Shown here one piece after another: positions 9,312 through 19,052 of a stretch of DNA of 64,000 nt. Origin of the DNA: Sphingobacterium sp. (lineage in GTDB: Bacteria; Bacteroidota; Bacteroidia; Sphingobacteriales; Sphingobacteriaceae); contig JAIRVH010000229.1 of assembly GCA_031253985.1 (NCBI GenBank), positions 53,520-117,519 of the forward strand, read 5' to 3'. The notes below the pieces were generated by a model. That model was given only the letters and a program-made list of their open reading frames with translations, was not told the DNA's origin and ran no database searches. The first letter of the stretch is position 1. Every line of letters starts with the position of its first letter. Made by a program: the position numbers and the translations under genes.

Positions 9312-9462
9312 AGTATGTTAGTATTTAGGTTACTTAACATTGGTATACTAAATATAAACAACTGACACAACATATTGATACAAGTCAATCAAACATCCAT
9401 TAAAATATCAAAATTTGCCCATTATTGGATAATTTTTGCATGCTTACACGCAAGGGTTTAGT

Positions 9463-9498
9463 AAAATAAGGGGAGTATATTGGACTCCCCTTATTTTT
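9463..9498. terminator. Terminator at the end of the susC-susD-fasciclin operon
   Basis: Strong hairpin: AATAAGGGGAGT and ACTCCCCTTATT around a 7-nt loop, flanked by A and T runs on both sides, so it can work in both directions. Its right arm overlaps the stop codon region of the operon's last gene at 9497. Confidence 0.85.
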
Positions 9499-10486
9499 AT
9501 TGCGTAATACGCGTTACAGTCGGCAGTTGCACCCGAACTTCATAGGTACCTTCCATCAAAATTTGGAATCCAAAAACAGGGTTTACGTTACTAGCAGTCA
9601 ATCCGTCTATTTGGGCATACTTCATTGGAATACGGTAATAATTGAGAAATCCCCAATCCGTTCCATCTTTTCCGATTAATTTGGCCAACGGAAAAGGTGC
9701 AACTTCAAAATCACAGATCATTGAATTGTCTGTAACCTGTACAGGGTTAAACTTCACATGAGATTCGAACATTGGACGGTCGCCTCTTTTGATCACCTCC
9801 CCATTTTTAGGATTGAAAGCATTCCCATTTTTATCTACAATCTTTAAAATAACACGTGCGCCATCATTCGAGATCTTTGTACAGGTAACTTTGGGAGCGG
9901 TGATTCCCGTAAAAACCTCTGCAGCAGTTGATCCAGAAGCCGCTTGATAGGTAACTTTAAACATATCATCAATGGTAGGTTCTACAATCTCAATAGTAGC
10001 CAATTTAGGAAATATCCGCTCTCCTCTTGGATTCGTCATTTTGACATCGAAATTGAAACGGCCCAAAGGTAGATTGGCGGATGCCCGATTAAAAACCAGC
10101 TGTCAACTGACGGTATTGAATTCCATTGGTGTTTTCTTTACCGTTTCTCTCTTTTTATTCAACAGTTCAACCGTTGTATCAGTTTCGGCATTGAAAACTA
10201 AACCAGGTTTAAAAGTTAGGATGTCAAATTCTTTAAAAAAAACATCCGGTGCAGGCTGCCCCGTTGCTTCGTCCTTTAAATTTAATAATTCAAACGTATA
10301 TGGTGGAGTGGAACCATCTGTATTGATGCGGTCAGACATCGTAAGCGACATTCCACGTTTACAAAAGATCGTATTGTCTTTATAGCGAATACCTTCACTC
10401 AAAAAGCCGTTTTCAATCTTTTTGCATCCAGAAGTCAATGCAAAAACAAACACCAGGCTATATAATATTTTTAAATTCGTTTTCAT
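9497..10486 (-). pseudogene. DUF5007-like lipoprotein gene interrupted by one in-frame TGA
   Basis: Two open frames, 10103-10486 and 9497-10066, lie in the same frame and are separated only by a TGA codon at 10103-10105. Read through, the join is PMEFNTVS-stop-QLVFNRASANLPLGRFNF, which is continuous protein. The most likely ancestral codon is TGG (Trp), one transition away. The N-terminus is a lipoprotein signal with lipobox LTSGC, then GFLSEGIRYKDN. Order and sequence suggest the DUF5007 family that accompanies SusD and fasciclin lipoproteins (family name is my best match, not certain). The full product would be about 329 aa, on the cell surface or in the outer-membrane inner leaflet. It could be a recent nonsense mutation or a sequencing error. 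Confidence 0.75.
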
Positions 10487-10495
10487 ATCTGTTTT

Positions 10496-11179
10496 TTAGT
10501 CAGCCATTTTTCCGGCGTTAAAAAATAAACGATGCGTGTTTTGCAATACATGCAATACACCGGTCGTTGTAATAATTCCCGAGGTTTGACAGTCATAGGA
10601 TTTATCGACCTGATCTTTTGGAATCGCATTATAATCCGGTTCCTCAGCATCAAGAGTCCCTATGACCTTCGTAAAATTGAGATAGTCTACGTAATCCAGG
10701 TAATCGCTGTAATCGCGCGTTCTACGCAACTTAATATTGAACCTGACATTCGGAATCGTTCCAAACTTGCTTACAAAATATTTATTGTCCGGACTGAGAT
10801 TCTCTCTTGTAATCTTTCCATCAAATAGATAAATCATCATTGAATCACGTAATTCCTTGACGGGAATATTGTTGATCCCAAACTGGATGTTTTCGTTGCC
10901 TACTTCAATAATCTTTTGTTGTTTCTTTGCGGCGACATAATCCCGTACCCCATAATCGCTAGTAGCAAAAAAAGTGACATCGGAATTGACAATATCTTTA
11001 ATACCAGCACGATCTATAATCTTAACCAGTGAATCAAAGCTACCGTGCTGCTTTAAAAAATCATAGGTTGTCTGATTCACATGGGCATCGCTCTTTCCTC
11101 CATCTACTTTGTAATTATCTTTCTTACAAGCAAAAAGAAAGATCAATAACGATGCAAACAATCCTGTTATCTTTTTCAT
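10496..11179 (-). CDS. Fasciclin-domain lipoprotein
   Basis: 227 aa. A lipoprotein signal peptide ends at the lipobox LFAC (residues 14-17). The body matches a FAS1/fasciclin fold: YDFLKQHGSFDSLVKIIDRAG, then VTFFATSDYGVRDYV, and the C-terminal strand TTTGVLHVLQNTHRLFF, which corresponds to the conserved NGVIHVID segment. Fasciclin lipoproteins in Bacteroidota occur as accessory surface proteins of SusC/SusD systems, where they probably bind ligand or other surface proteins. It lies 18 nt after susD and 9 nt before the DUF5007-like gene, in one operon. Confidence 0.88.
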   Translation of the reverse strand: MKKITGLFASLLIFLFACKKDNYKVDGGKSDAHVNQTTYDFLKQHGSFDSLVKIIDRAGIKDIVNSDVTFFATSDYGVRDYVAAKKQQKIIEVGNENIQFGINNIPVKELRDSMMIYLFDGKITRENLSPDNKYFVSKFGTIPNVRFNIKLRRTRDYSDYLDYVDYLNFTKVIGTLDAEEPDYNAIPKDQVDKSYDCQTSGIITTTGVLHVLQNTHRLFFNAGKMAD

Positions 11180-11197
11180 AATTCTATTAGTTAGTGC

Positions 11198-12811
11198 CTA
11201 CACCTTTCCTCTCCAGTAAGAGGTCTGTGTCAACTTGTTATTATTTTTGAATAGGGCTGGATTAATCGGCCAGTAGAATCCTTCCTGACGAAAACGGGAT
11301 TCTGAAAGCCATGGAACAAAATTGCTGTATTGCCTTGTTCGCAATAGATCATAGAAAATATGCCCTTCGAGATAAAGCTCTTTTCCCCGTTCAATAATAT
11401 ACTCGTACATCACATCTTCTTTACTCGAAGTATTATCTACAAATGCGGATTCATCTGCACCATTCCTTTTTCTAAATTCATTGATGATATATATAGCCTT
11501 GGATACTTGATTTTTGTAGAGCGCAATTTCAGCTTTCAACAACCGCATATCGGCTAACCTAAAGACAATTAAATTATTGCTTATATAGGGATCTTGCTTT
11601 TGTGAAGGATTACGATAGACTACGCTTTGGTATTTTATGCAGGTGGGTTTATCACTGTTCAAATCGGTGAAATTACGTCTACAGCGAATATCACTATCAT
11701 CAAAGACCTGTGAAGGCATCGCTTTCCACTCCCATTGTTGCAAACCCGCATTCCAATACCAATCCCAAACTTGATCTATCTTATAAAAATGATTCGTAAG
11801 ATAGTCTGAATTGACATAACACCTCGAATTTGTTCCCGTTGTTGCTAGCTGTGCCGTTCTCAAAAACATATTGGCTATATGTTGGTTGGTTCCCTCGCGT
11901 GTATTTTCACTCATCGCAATTTCAAAAATCCCTTCACCCGAAAGTCCTTCGAAAGTCTTATAATAATTAGACGTATCTGTCAATGAATACATGCCATTAC
12001 TTAGAATTTCATCGATGGCTTTATCGGCTTTGTCTACCATTTCAAGATCAGGTTGATTTGAGTTGACATCGCTCATTGTTGCCTTCCAAAGGTAAAAATG
12101 AGCTAATAATGCATTCACCGCCCCTTTATTGGCCGTAACTTTCGCGTTCCCAACAAGTGAATATTGCCAGGGCAATAGTGCATGCGCCTGTAGTGCATCC
12201 TTCTCGATCTGCGCCATAACCTCTTTCTTGGTACTTCGCGCTAATTCGGGAGCGGAAATAGGATCGTCATATTCTTCCATTATCAAGGGAACCTCTCCCC
12301 ACACTCTTAGCATCATAAAATAAGTGAATGCCCGTAAAAAATAGGCCTCCCCAAGCATCTCGTTTTTGAATTTCGTCGGATTGGTTACATCGGTCAGCAA
12401 GTCATCTGCTACCTTAGGGACTCGATTAATAATGATATTACTCATCGTAATCGCTTTATAATACTTGGTCCAGTCGCCAAAATTTTCGACATTATATTGA
12501 AATGTAAAATCTCCGTTTTGAATTCCCTCAAGGCCGTCACCGTTATATTGGATTGTAAAATAATTCTTGGCTATAGCATCTCCATACATAAAATACCGTG
12601 GACTGGGATTCCAGTTACCCGAATTCATCACATCTCGCACCAAGGCATAGTTACCTGCCATAGCGCTTCTCAAATCACCGGAGCTCTTCCAATATGCACC
12701 AGAAAAGGTTGAATTGACAGGTTCCTCTACCAAAAACTTTTTACAGGATCCAAGCAAGAAAACCAGTATCAATAGCACGGCTAGCTTATAGTTTAAAATA
12801 AATCTTTTCAT
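11198..12811 (-). CDS. RagB/SusD family surface glycan-binding lipoprotein
   Basis: 537 aa. Lipoprotein signal with lipobox LLGSC near residue 23. SusD features: EPVNSTFSGAYWKSSGDL, the TPR-like helices with LGEAYFLRAFTYFMMLRVWG, EVPLIMEEYDDP, and the C-terminal RLADMRLLKAEIALYKN and FYWPINPALFKNN. It binds the substrate at the cell surface as the lid of the SusC barrel. It begins 4 nt after susC and is followed by the fasciclin and DUF5007-like genes. Substrate is not readable from the sequence; the nearby GH78 suggests a rhamnose-containing glycan. Confidence 0.95.
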   Translation of the reverse strand: MKRFILNYKLAVLLILVFLLGSCKKFLVEEPVNSTFSGAYWKSSGDLRSAMAGNYALVRDVMNSGNWNPSPRYFMYGDAIAKNYFTIQYNGDGLEGIQNGDFTFQYNVENFGDWTKYYKAITMSNIIINRVPKVADDLLTDVTNPTKFKNEMLGEAYFLRAFTYFMMLRVWGEVPLIMEEYDDPISAPELARSTKKEVMAQIEKDALQAHALLPWQYSLVGNAKVTANKGAVNALLAHFYLWKATMSDVNSNQPDLEMVDKADKAIDEILSNGMYSLTDTSNYYKTFEGLSGEGIFEIAMSENTREGTNQHIANMFLRTAQLATTGTNSRCYVNSDYLTNHFYKIDQVWDWYWNAGLQQWEWKAMPSQVFDDSDIRCRRNFTDLNSDKPTCIKYQSVVYRNPSQKQDPYISNNLIVFRLADMRLLKAEIALYKNQVSKAIYIINEFRKRNGADESAFVDNTSSKEDVMYEYIIERGKELYLEGHIFYDLLRTRQYSNFVPWLSESRFRQEGFYWPINPALFKNNNKLTQTSYWRGKV

Positions 12812-12815
12812 CGTC

Positions 12816-15800
12816 TTAAAAAGTTAGTTCAAATCCTAATGTATATTTTCTTGGAATAGGATAACCACCACCGTTATACTCTCCATATGGGTTTACAGCC
12901 TCCGCATCAGGCAATTTTTTTGATTTTTGCCAACGGGCTACATTGTCAACTATACCAAAGAATCTCACTTTTGAAATACTCCATTTCTTGCTGATGCGCT
13001 CAGGGAGGTTGTAAGAAAAAATAAGGTTCTTGAAACGCATATAGGAACCATTTTCTAAAAAGAAAGTCTGTGCAGAGGTGTAGTAGTAGCGATAGGTGCC
13101 GATATCATATTTGGCATACTCAGCTTTATCACCGGGTTGCCTCCAAATATTCAGCTTATCTAAATCCCGTATCGAATAGTAAGTGAAATTTGAAACAGCA
13201 TCTCCTGAAGCGGAATTATTAAATTGATCTGATTCAAAAAGATTTAGTACATCTCTTCCAAAACCATAGGTAAAAAATAAAGTAAGCGAGAAGTCTTTAT
13301 AATTAAAGACATTATTCCAACCTCCTGTCCACTTAAAATTGGGATCTCCAATTGCCCTTTTGTCAGGATTTATACCGCTATTAAATACGTCTACAAAATA
13401 ATCCCCATCAACATCTTCAAAATAAAAATCTCCAGGATTAAATGTCCCATTGGAATTGCGATAACGTTCACCGGTGTAAGGGTTAACAGGAATATCATCC
13501 ATTGTGGAGAAAACGCCCAAAGTCTTATACAGATAAAATGCATTGATTGGACTACCTACTGAAAGGATATGCGATTTATCAAATCGATCACCATCCATAA
13601 CCATATCGCGACCACCATTTGGAAGGTTCATAATCCGGTTCCTGACATAAGAGATATTTAAATTGGATCGCCAGGTCAATGCGGAACTACGCGGAAGAAC
13701 ATCTGCTGATAATTGAATATCGACACCTGAATTGCGGATCCCCACAGAATTTGTTTTAGCATAATCATATCCTGAAGTCACTGGGAGCATTACATCAAAT
13801 AGCCCATCGTAATTTTCTTTATTAAATATATCCACCATAGCTGTAAAACGCCCTCGATACAATTCCATATCCACACCTAGATTCCATTGCCTGTTGCGTT
13901 CCCAGCTAAGATTCTTTTGGGCAACACCATTCGTAAAGTTTGGTGTTATAGCCACCTGACCATTATAAGAAGTAGCGCCGGAATTACCCTGATAGCCGCC
14001 ATTATTGACATTATAAAGATTGTACTGCAAATAATTGCTTTTAGGGAGCGATCCTGTCAACCCATAACTTCCTCTGATTTTAAGCAAGGTTAGCGTAGGG
14101 TTATTTCTCAGAAAATCTTCTTCGGTTAAAATCCAGCCAACAGAAGCTGACGGAAAATATCCCCATTTGTTGTTCTCTCCAAAGCGAGATGATCCATCGG
14201 CACGGATAGCTCCTGAAAACAGGTATTTACTATCAAAATCATAAGAAAAACGACCGAGATAAGACAGCTGTGACCATTTTTGCAAATCAGAGTTGGCACC
14301 GATGTTATTTTGCAGAAAACCTGTAACCACCTGAATTTGATCCGATACCCCCTGACTTCCCCATGCCGATACATTTTGCATTTTATTTTTTTCGGCTTCC
14401 TGACCCAGTAAAACATTTAAGGAATGTTTTCCAAACTGTTTGACGTAGGTTAAAAAGTTTGATATCCGCACTTGACTATTTTCATAAGAATAAGCCGAAG
14501 AATAATTACCAGCACCACTCATCAAGGCCGACGGTCTATTATAGGCCCTGTTGGCCATATCTTTAATATAGGCGGACTGCGAAGTAAAAGTCAATCCGGG
14601 CGCAATATTGAATATGAGATTTAGATTGGTATTCAAATTAGAAGATTCATTATTATCGAGACTACTGTCATATGTACCCAAAAGATAAGCTTTTTTCGCA
14701 TCGGAAAGATTTAACAGTGAGGAAGGCATACTCCCCGCACTCAAAGCGATTGGACTCACATCACTTCCACTCCCCCTGGCTCTCTTATTATACGAATAAG
14801 CAACGATTGGATTGATCGTTAAACGCTCATTGATAGCCTTACTTGATAGATTTAATCTTCCCGTGTAGCGTTTAAATCCGGTTGCTTTAATGATCCCCTC
14901 CTCATCGTAATAATTACCGCTAAAACGATAAGAACTAATCGCCGATCCTCCGCTTACGGAAAGATCTGCACTCTTTATCTTTCCTTTTTGGTAGAAAAGA
15001 TCCTGCCAATCGGTATTTCCATTAAATGCCGGATTCAAGGAGTCGGTAAGCATAAAGGGCAGATTCCTAAAATCATTGGAAGAAAGCTGATTTTTGAGAA
15101 TCGTCATCTTTTGTTCACGCTCAGTCCTACCGAGTGTTACTTCGCGCAGTTCGGGCCGTTGCGTTAAACCGCCATATCCCGTCAGCATAAAACGCGGATC
15201 ACCATTACGGCCTTTTTTCGTCGTAATCATGATTACTCCGTTGGCTGCTCGTGAACCATAAATAGCAGCCGCGGAAGCATCTCTAAGCACATCTACGGAT
15301 TCAATGTCATTCGGATTCAGTCCGGCAAGATAATTGGTTCCTGTCCCCGTATTCGGGCCGACAAATTGCTCCGTAGGCTGAGGAACTCCGTCAATTACAT
15401 AGAGCGGATTACTTATAACATTGTAATAATCATCATTGGAGTAATTTAAACTAACTGCCGATGTCCCACGAACAGCCAGGGTGGGTGATGCACCCGGAGC
15501 ACCGGAAAAGTTCTGGACATTGACGCCCGCCAATCGTCCCTGAAGCAGCATATCAAAGCTGGCCGCGGGAAGATTTTCCAGATCTTTACCCGATATACTT
15601 GATATCGCCGCTGTAGCTTTTTTGCGTGAAGTACTTTGATAGCCGATCACCACGGCCTCGTCAAGAATACTTAATGTTTCGACCAGCGCAAAGGACATCT
15701 TACCAGTTGCAGGAATAGTTTGACGTGCTCGCTCATAACCGACAAAACTCGTCTCTAAGACCTCTCCAGATTTACCTGAAATCTTAAAATTCCCCTGATC

Positions 15801-15953
15801 ATCTGTCTGTGTACTATTGGACGTACTCGTGTTTCTCACAGTTACTCCAGCTAATTGCTTTCCATTCTTATCACGTACAGTGCCCGTGATCTGTTGGCCT
15901 AATGCAATTAGTGAAGTTAGAAACACAGATAAAAATAAAACTATCTTTTTCAT
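12816..15953 (-). CDS. SusC/RagA family TonB-linked outer-membrane transporter
   Basis: 1045 aa. Signal peptide (cleavage near LIALGQ), a carboxypeptidase-D regulatory-like domain (ITGTVRDKNGKQLAGVTVRN), then the TonB box region and plug with the signature VIDGVPQP, LNPNDIESVDVLRDASAAAI and GSRAANGVIMITTKKG, then the 22-strand barrel ending in YTLGFELTF with a C-terminal Phe. It forms the TonB-dependent import channel that works with the SusD lid. First gene of the operon susC-susD-fasciclin-DUF5007-like, 4 nt before susD. Confidence 0.96.
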   Translation of the reverse strand: MKKIVLFLSVFLTSLIALGQQITGTVRDKNGKQLAGVTVRNTSTSNSTQTDDQGNFKISGKSGEVLETSFVGYERARQTIPATGKMSFALVETLSILDEAVVIGYQSTSRKKATAAISSISGKDLENLPAASFDMLLQGRLAGVNVQNFSGAPGASPTLAVRGTSAVSLNYSNDDYYNVISNPLYVIDGVPQPTEQFVGPNTGTGTNYLAGLNPNDIESVDVLRDASAAAIYGSRAANGVIMITTKKGRNGDPRFMLTGYGGLTQRPELREVTLGRTEREQKMTILKNQLSSNDFRNLPFMLTDSLNPAFNGNTDWQDLFYQKGKIKSADLSVSGGSAISSYRFSGNYYDEEGIIKATGFKRYTGRLNLSSKAINERLTINPIVAYSYNKRARGSGSDVSPIALSAGSMPSSLLNLSDAKKAYLLGTYDSSLDNNESSNLNTNLNLIFNIAPGLTFTSQSAYIKDMANRAYNRPSALMSGAGNYSSAYSYENSQVRISNFLTYVKQFGKHSLNVLLGQEAEKNKMQNVSAWGSQGVSDQIQVVTGFLQNNIGANSDLQKWSQLSYLGRFSYDFDSKYLFSGAIRADGSSRFGENNKWGYFPSASVGWILTEEDFLRNNPTLTLLKIRGSYGLTGSLPKSNYLQYNLYNVNNGGYQGNSGATSYNGQVAITPNFTNGVAQKNLSWERNRQWNLGVDMELYRGRFTAMVDIFNKENYDGLFDVMLPVTSGYDYAKTNSVGIRNSGVDIQLSADVLPRSSALTWRSNLNISYVRNRIMNLPNGGRDMVMDGDRFDKSHILSVGSPINAFYLYKTLGVFSTMDDIPVNPYTGERYRNSNGTFNPGDFYFEDVDGDYFVDVFNSGINPDKRAIGDPNFKWTGGWNNVFNYKDFSLTLFFTYGFGRDVLNLFESDQFNNSASGDAVSNFTYYSIRDLDKLNIWRQPGDKAEYAKYDIGTYRYYYTSAQTFFLENGSYMRFKNLIFSYNLPERISKKWSISKVRFFGIVDNVARWQKSKKLPDAEAVNPYGEYNGGGYPIPRKYTLGFELTF

Positions 15954-15988
15954 TTGTGTTTGATTAGGTGCTCTTACTTAGGTTATCC

Positions 15989-15996
15989 CAAATATA
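15989..15996 (-). promoter_or_regulatory. Possible -7 element of the susC promoter
   Basis: On the minus strand, TATATTTG matches the Bacteroidota -7 consensus TAnnTTTG, 35 nt before the susC start codon. No good TTG element is seen at the expected distance upstream, so support is weak. Confidence 0.35.
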
Positions 15997-16166
15997 AGTA
16001 TCAAACACAGGTCTCATTTTCTTAATTATTAACAGTTTACAGCACTTTTTTAGCAAAAACAAAAACGATAGAACTTAGCGTTTCAAAAGAAACTTCATTT
16101 TGAATTAAACAGTATTTTTATCTAATTTTAATATCAATTTTGTTTCTTTAGACCGAGAATAAACCT

Positions 16167-16420
16167 ATGCACATTACAAAATCCATCATGGTCCAGGCTG
16201 TTGAAGTCCCTTCTTTTAAAGAGGCTAGGTACAAAATTGTAATCTGTCACATGCCGCCTTTTGGTGGTACGATTTCCAATTATTGTGAACTTCAACAATA
16301 ATGTGCTCCGCGTGGATCTAAATGATGAAAGTGGATCTAAATGATGAAAAAGGAATTTTTAGAATTCTCGACCAGCGAGGAAAAATGGTCTACCAGGTGA
16401 TCATCAAAACGTTAAAATAA
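16167..16420 (+). pseudogene. Metallophosphoesterase C-terminal relic broken by a 19-bp tandem duplication
   Basis: Frame 1 from 16167 reads FKEARYKIVICHMPPFGG, which resembles the HxPPxxG histidine motif of calcineurin-like or purple-acid-type phosphoesterases, and stops at 16301. A shifted frame continues NNVLRVDLNDE, then meets a perfect 19-bp tandem repeat that throws the frame. Removing one copy gives VDLNDEKGIFRILDQRGKM and then VYQVIIKTLK with a stop at 16418-16420, a natural protein end. The part upstream of 16150 is gone. So this is a short relic with at least two lesions. The family call rests on one motif and the end domain and is tentative. Confidence 0.6.
16312..16349 (+). repeat. 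Perfect 19-bp tandem duplication
   Basis: The unit gtggatctaaatgatgaaa occurs twice in a row, 16312-16330 and 16331-16349. Since 19 is not a multiple of 3 it shifts the frame of the phosphoesterase relic and adds two stop codons. Looks like a replication-slippage event. Confidence 0.95.
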
Positions 16421-16541
16421 GCTATATTGTTTATCACTAATGAGAATAGCAGACAAATTCATAGCGCATGAAACGAAATTAGGGCAACATATCCTTTATT
16501 TATTTTATTAAAATTCTACAAATTATGGTAAATTCAAACCA

Positions 16542-17021
16542 ATGAGTACGATCTCGATAGAATATTTGACGACAACCGAGCTTGACAAAAACGAAAAAGT
16601 TGCGATTATGAGCCTATGGAACGAAGAGTACCCTATAATCTTAGCACATTCTAGCCTATCAGACTTTGAATGCTATTTAAAAGGTCTGGGCCAACCGCAA
16701 CACCTTCTTGTCAGACAAAATAAACAAATCGTCGGTTGGGCGACTAAATTTGACCGTGATGCAAAACGTTGGTTTGTAATCATCTTGTCAAGTCATTTAT
16801 ACAAAAAAGGAATAGGCTCAAATTTACTTGATAGATTGAAATGTGAAGAAACTGAACTGAACGGCTGGGTAATTGATCATCACAAGGAGAAAAAGATCAA
16901 CAATTGCCTGTATAATTCACCTTTGGGTTTTTATTTAAAGAATGGATTTGATCTCGAAGCTAGTCAACGTCTCGAGACTTTCAGTCTATCTGCTGTAAAG
17001 ATAACATGGCTAGAAAAATAA
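16542..17021 (+). CDS. GNAT family N-acetyltransferase
   Basis: 159 aa. The acetyl-CoA-binding motif A is visible as SSHLYKKGIGSNLLDRLKC (residues about 86-104), preceded by the beta-strand QIVGWATKFDRDAKRWFVII and followed by GFYLKNGFDLEA, the usual end of a GNAT fold. It transfers an acetyl group from acetyl-CoA to an unknown amine. A second GNAT gene follows 66 nt later on the same strand, so the two may be co-transcribed, but they are of different subfamilies. Confidence 0.87.
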   Translation: MSTISIEYLTTTELDKNEKVAIMSLWNEEYPIILAHSSLSDFECYLKGLGQPQHLLVRQNKQIVGWATKFDRDAKRWFVIILSSHLYKKGIGSNLLDRLKCEETELNGWVIDHHKEKKINNCLYNSPLGFYLKNGFDLEASQRLETFSLSAVKITWLEK

Positions 17022-17087
17022 TGCAGGAAACCTAATCATTAATTAGAGGATTGATATAACGATTTCAGATACATGAGGTAATAAATA

Positions 17088-17624
17088 ATGATCAATTTAA
17101 AACCACTCTCTCTTGACCATATCTCACCATTTTATGAATGGATCAATGATGATATGTCTATTAAATATTCGCTTTCGCTTTTTCAATCATTACACACAAA
17201 GGATCAAATCGACCTTTGGTTTCATTCGATTATCAATGATTCAACAAATTTTAACCGGGGAATTTTCCTGAACGACTCAAATAGATTGATAGGCTATGCT
17301 GGCATTTGCAATATTTCCAAAGCAAATAGATCTGGTGAGTATTTTATCTTTATAGGGGATCGTCAAGAATGGGGAAAAGGAATAGGTTCAGAAGTCACTA
17401 GATTAATCCTAGGCATGGGATTTGAGGAACTAGGACTCCACAGGATCATGCTCACCGTATCCGAGCCAAATTATGCAGCGATAAAAGCGTATGAAAATGC
17501 AGGCTTTAAACTCGAAGGGAGAATGCGTGAAGCCTGCTTTAGAGACAATCAATTTCATGATAAGTTATTCATGTCAGTTTTGGAAGAAGAGTGGCACAAC
17601 GAAGTGCAGCTAAGTGTAAAATGA
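17088..17624 (+). CDS. GNAT family N-acetyltransferase, RimJ/RimL type
   Basis: 178 aa. Full GNAT fold of the RimJ/RimL subgroup: INLKPLSLDHISPFYEWIND at the start, GYAGICNISKANRSGEYFIFIG, acetyl-CoA loop WGKGIGSEVTRLILGMGF, then LHRIMLTVSEPNYAAIKAYE and AGFKLEGRMREACF. Members acetylate ribosomal-protein N-termini, polyamines, amino acids or antibiotics; substrate cannot be told. A purine-rich stretch (gaggtaataaata) precedes the ATG. Confidence 0.92.
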   Translation: MINLKPLSLDHISPFYEWINDDMSIKYSLSLFQSLHTKDQIDLWFHSIINDSTNFNRGIFLNDSNRLIGYAGICNISKANRSGEYFIFIGDRQEWGKGIGSEVTRLILGMGFEELGLHRIMLTVSEPNYAAIKAYENAGFKLEGRMREACFRDNQFHDKLFMSVLEEEWHNEVQLSVK

Positions 17625-17646
17625 AATTAAACATTGTATAAACAGA

Positions 17647-18507
17647 CTACTCCTTTGAATAGACAGTTTTCGGATACAGCTTCCTAAAGGCATTGTAGAC
17701 GGCTTGATGTATTACTGTGGAATGCAATTCATCAGGTATATAGTCAAATACAAAGTGAATCTGCTTATTGCTTTTAATGACCTCAGATAGCGCCTTAGAC
17801 TCATTGTACATTTTTAAATCTTCTTCTCTATTGGGTACACCGAGGTAAACATTTATATTATTTTTCAAATTACGTTGTAGGAGCTTGTCCGCATTTTCCA
17901 ATAAAAACTCATCTCCCCACCACAAACTTGGACTAATAATTATGTAATCATTAAATAGTTCGGGTTGTTTCAATAATATTTCTACAGAAAAGAGCCCCGC
18001 TAGTGATTCTCCTATCAAAGTCTGTTTTCCGTTCGATTTATAATTGCCACTTATATAAGGGATCAATTCATTTTTTATGAATGCCCTATATTTTTCAGAA
18101 CCGCCATAAGAAGGAAAATTAGCTCTCTGAAAGCCTTCCTTTTCTATAAAATCTGTATTTTCAACAGGGAAGGTAAAATCTCTTCTTCGCGTATTCCCCC
18201 CTATCCCAACAACAATACTTTGCGGGAATCTGTCGATCCAAGGCTGCGTAACGAAACGTACAATACCTGCGATATGAAAAAAATCCTCATCAACTCCGCC
18301 ATCGAGAATGTATATGATAGGATACCGAACAGAATCACTTGGATTATAATTATCAGGCAGACAAATATTGATCGTTCGGTTTTCCCCCAGAATATCTGAA
18401 TGCAATACTTCTGATATACCAATTGACAATGGCGTTCCTTTTTGCGCAAAACAAGCAGCTTGAAAAATAAGGAATATAAAAAAAAGGAGTATTCTATTAC
18501 CTATCAT
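17647..18507 (-). CDS. Secreted alpha/beta-hydrolase, esterase D / IroE-like
   Basis: 286 aa with a signal peptide (cleavage after ACFAQ). It matches the putative esterase family PF00756: ENRTINICLPDNYNPSD, YPIIYILDGGVDEDFF, the nucleophile elbow GESLAGLFSVE, and the catalytic His in DELHSTVIHQA near residue 260. Related enzymes hydrolyse siderophore esters, acyl groups or feruloyl esters in the periplasm. The neighbours give no pathway hint. It is convergent with the GNAT gene. Confidence 0.87.
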   Translation of the reverse strand: MIGNRILLFFIFLIFQAACFAQKGTPLSIGISEVLHSDILGENRTINICLPDNYNPSDSVRYPIIYILDGGVDEDFFHIAGIVRFVTQPWIDRFPQSIVVGIGGNTRRRDFTFPVENTDFIEKEGFQRANFPSYGGSEKYRAFIKNELIPYISGNYKSNGKQTLIGESLAGLFSVEILLKQPELFNDYIIISPSLWWGDEFLLENADKLLQRNLKNNINVYLGVPNREEDLKMYNESKALSEVIKSNKQIHFVFDYIPDELHSTVIHQAVYNAFRKLYPKTVYSKE

Positions 18508-18672
18508 ATTTTATAATTTCGCTTTAACAATGGACATGTGATTAGTCTTTTGGAATCGTCAGCTCAGACATGACAACTTAAAATTCGTAGATAGCAGCCT
18601 TCAGCAAATCACAGCCGTAAATTTACAATGAAAAATAAATATAATCGATAGGTTTTTATTTTTAGCGATTGA

Positions 18673-18894
18673 TTAGACGATTCTTTCACATCGATAGCCC
18701 CACTCAAACATCTTTCTAACGATGCTGTTGGTCTCGATTTCCAATTGCGAAGATTCTACCCGGAGAATACGCTCCTCATCGTCAAGATCGAAGTTAATTT
18801 TGTAAGAAGAAAACAAACTGACAAGAGTTGCAACGATCCGCTGTGCATCATTCATTCGATAAACATTGGTTTTAAATATTTCGACTCGTTTCAT
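18673..18894 (-). CDS. Small conserved hypothetical protein, heavy-metal-associated-like fold
   Basis: 73 aa: VEIFKTNVYRMNDAQRIVATL, then INFDLDDEERILRVES and IVRKMFEWGYRCERI. The beta-alpha-beta-beta-alpha pattern and phrases such as FKTNV and FDLDDxxxILRVE recall small ferredoxin-like proteins common in Sphingobacteriaceae. It has no metal-binding cysteine pair. Function unknown. Confidence 0.7.
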   Translation of the reverse strand: MKRVEIFKTNVYRMNDAQRIVATLVSLFSSYKINFDLDDEERILRVESSQLEIETNSIVRKMFEWGYRCERIV

Positions 18895-19052
18895 TAGATC
18901 TGATTAAATTCTGTTCAAGATATATTGTGCTAGTCCAATTCCATTTACTGATCCTAAACTACAATACGATTCGCACAACGGCTATAAAGTTTAGATAAAC
19001 ACAACAAAAAAATCGGCGAGTATAGGGTATTAAGCGGTAAACATCTTGATTA

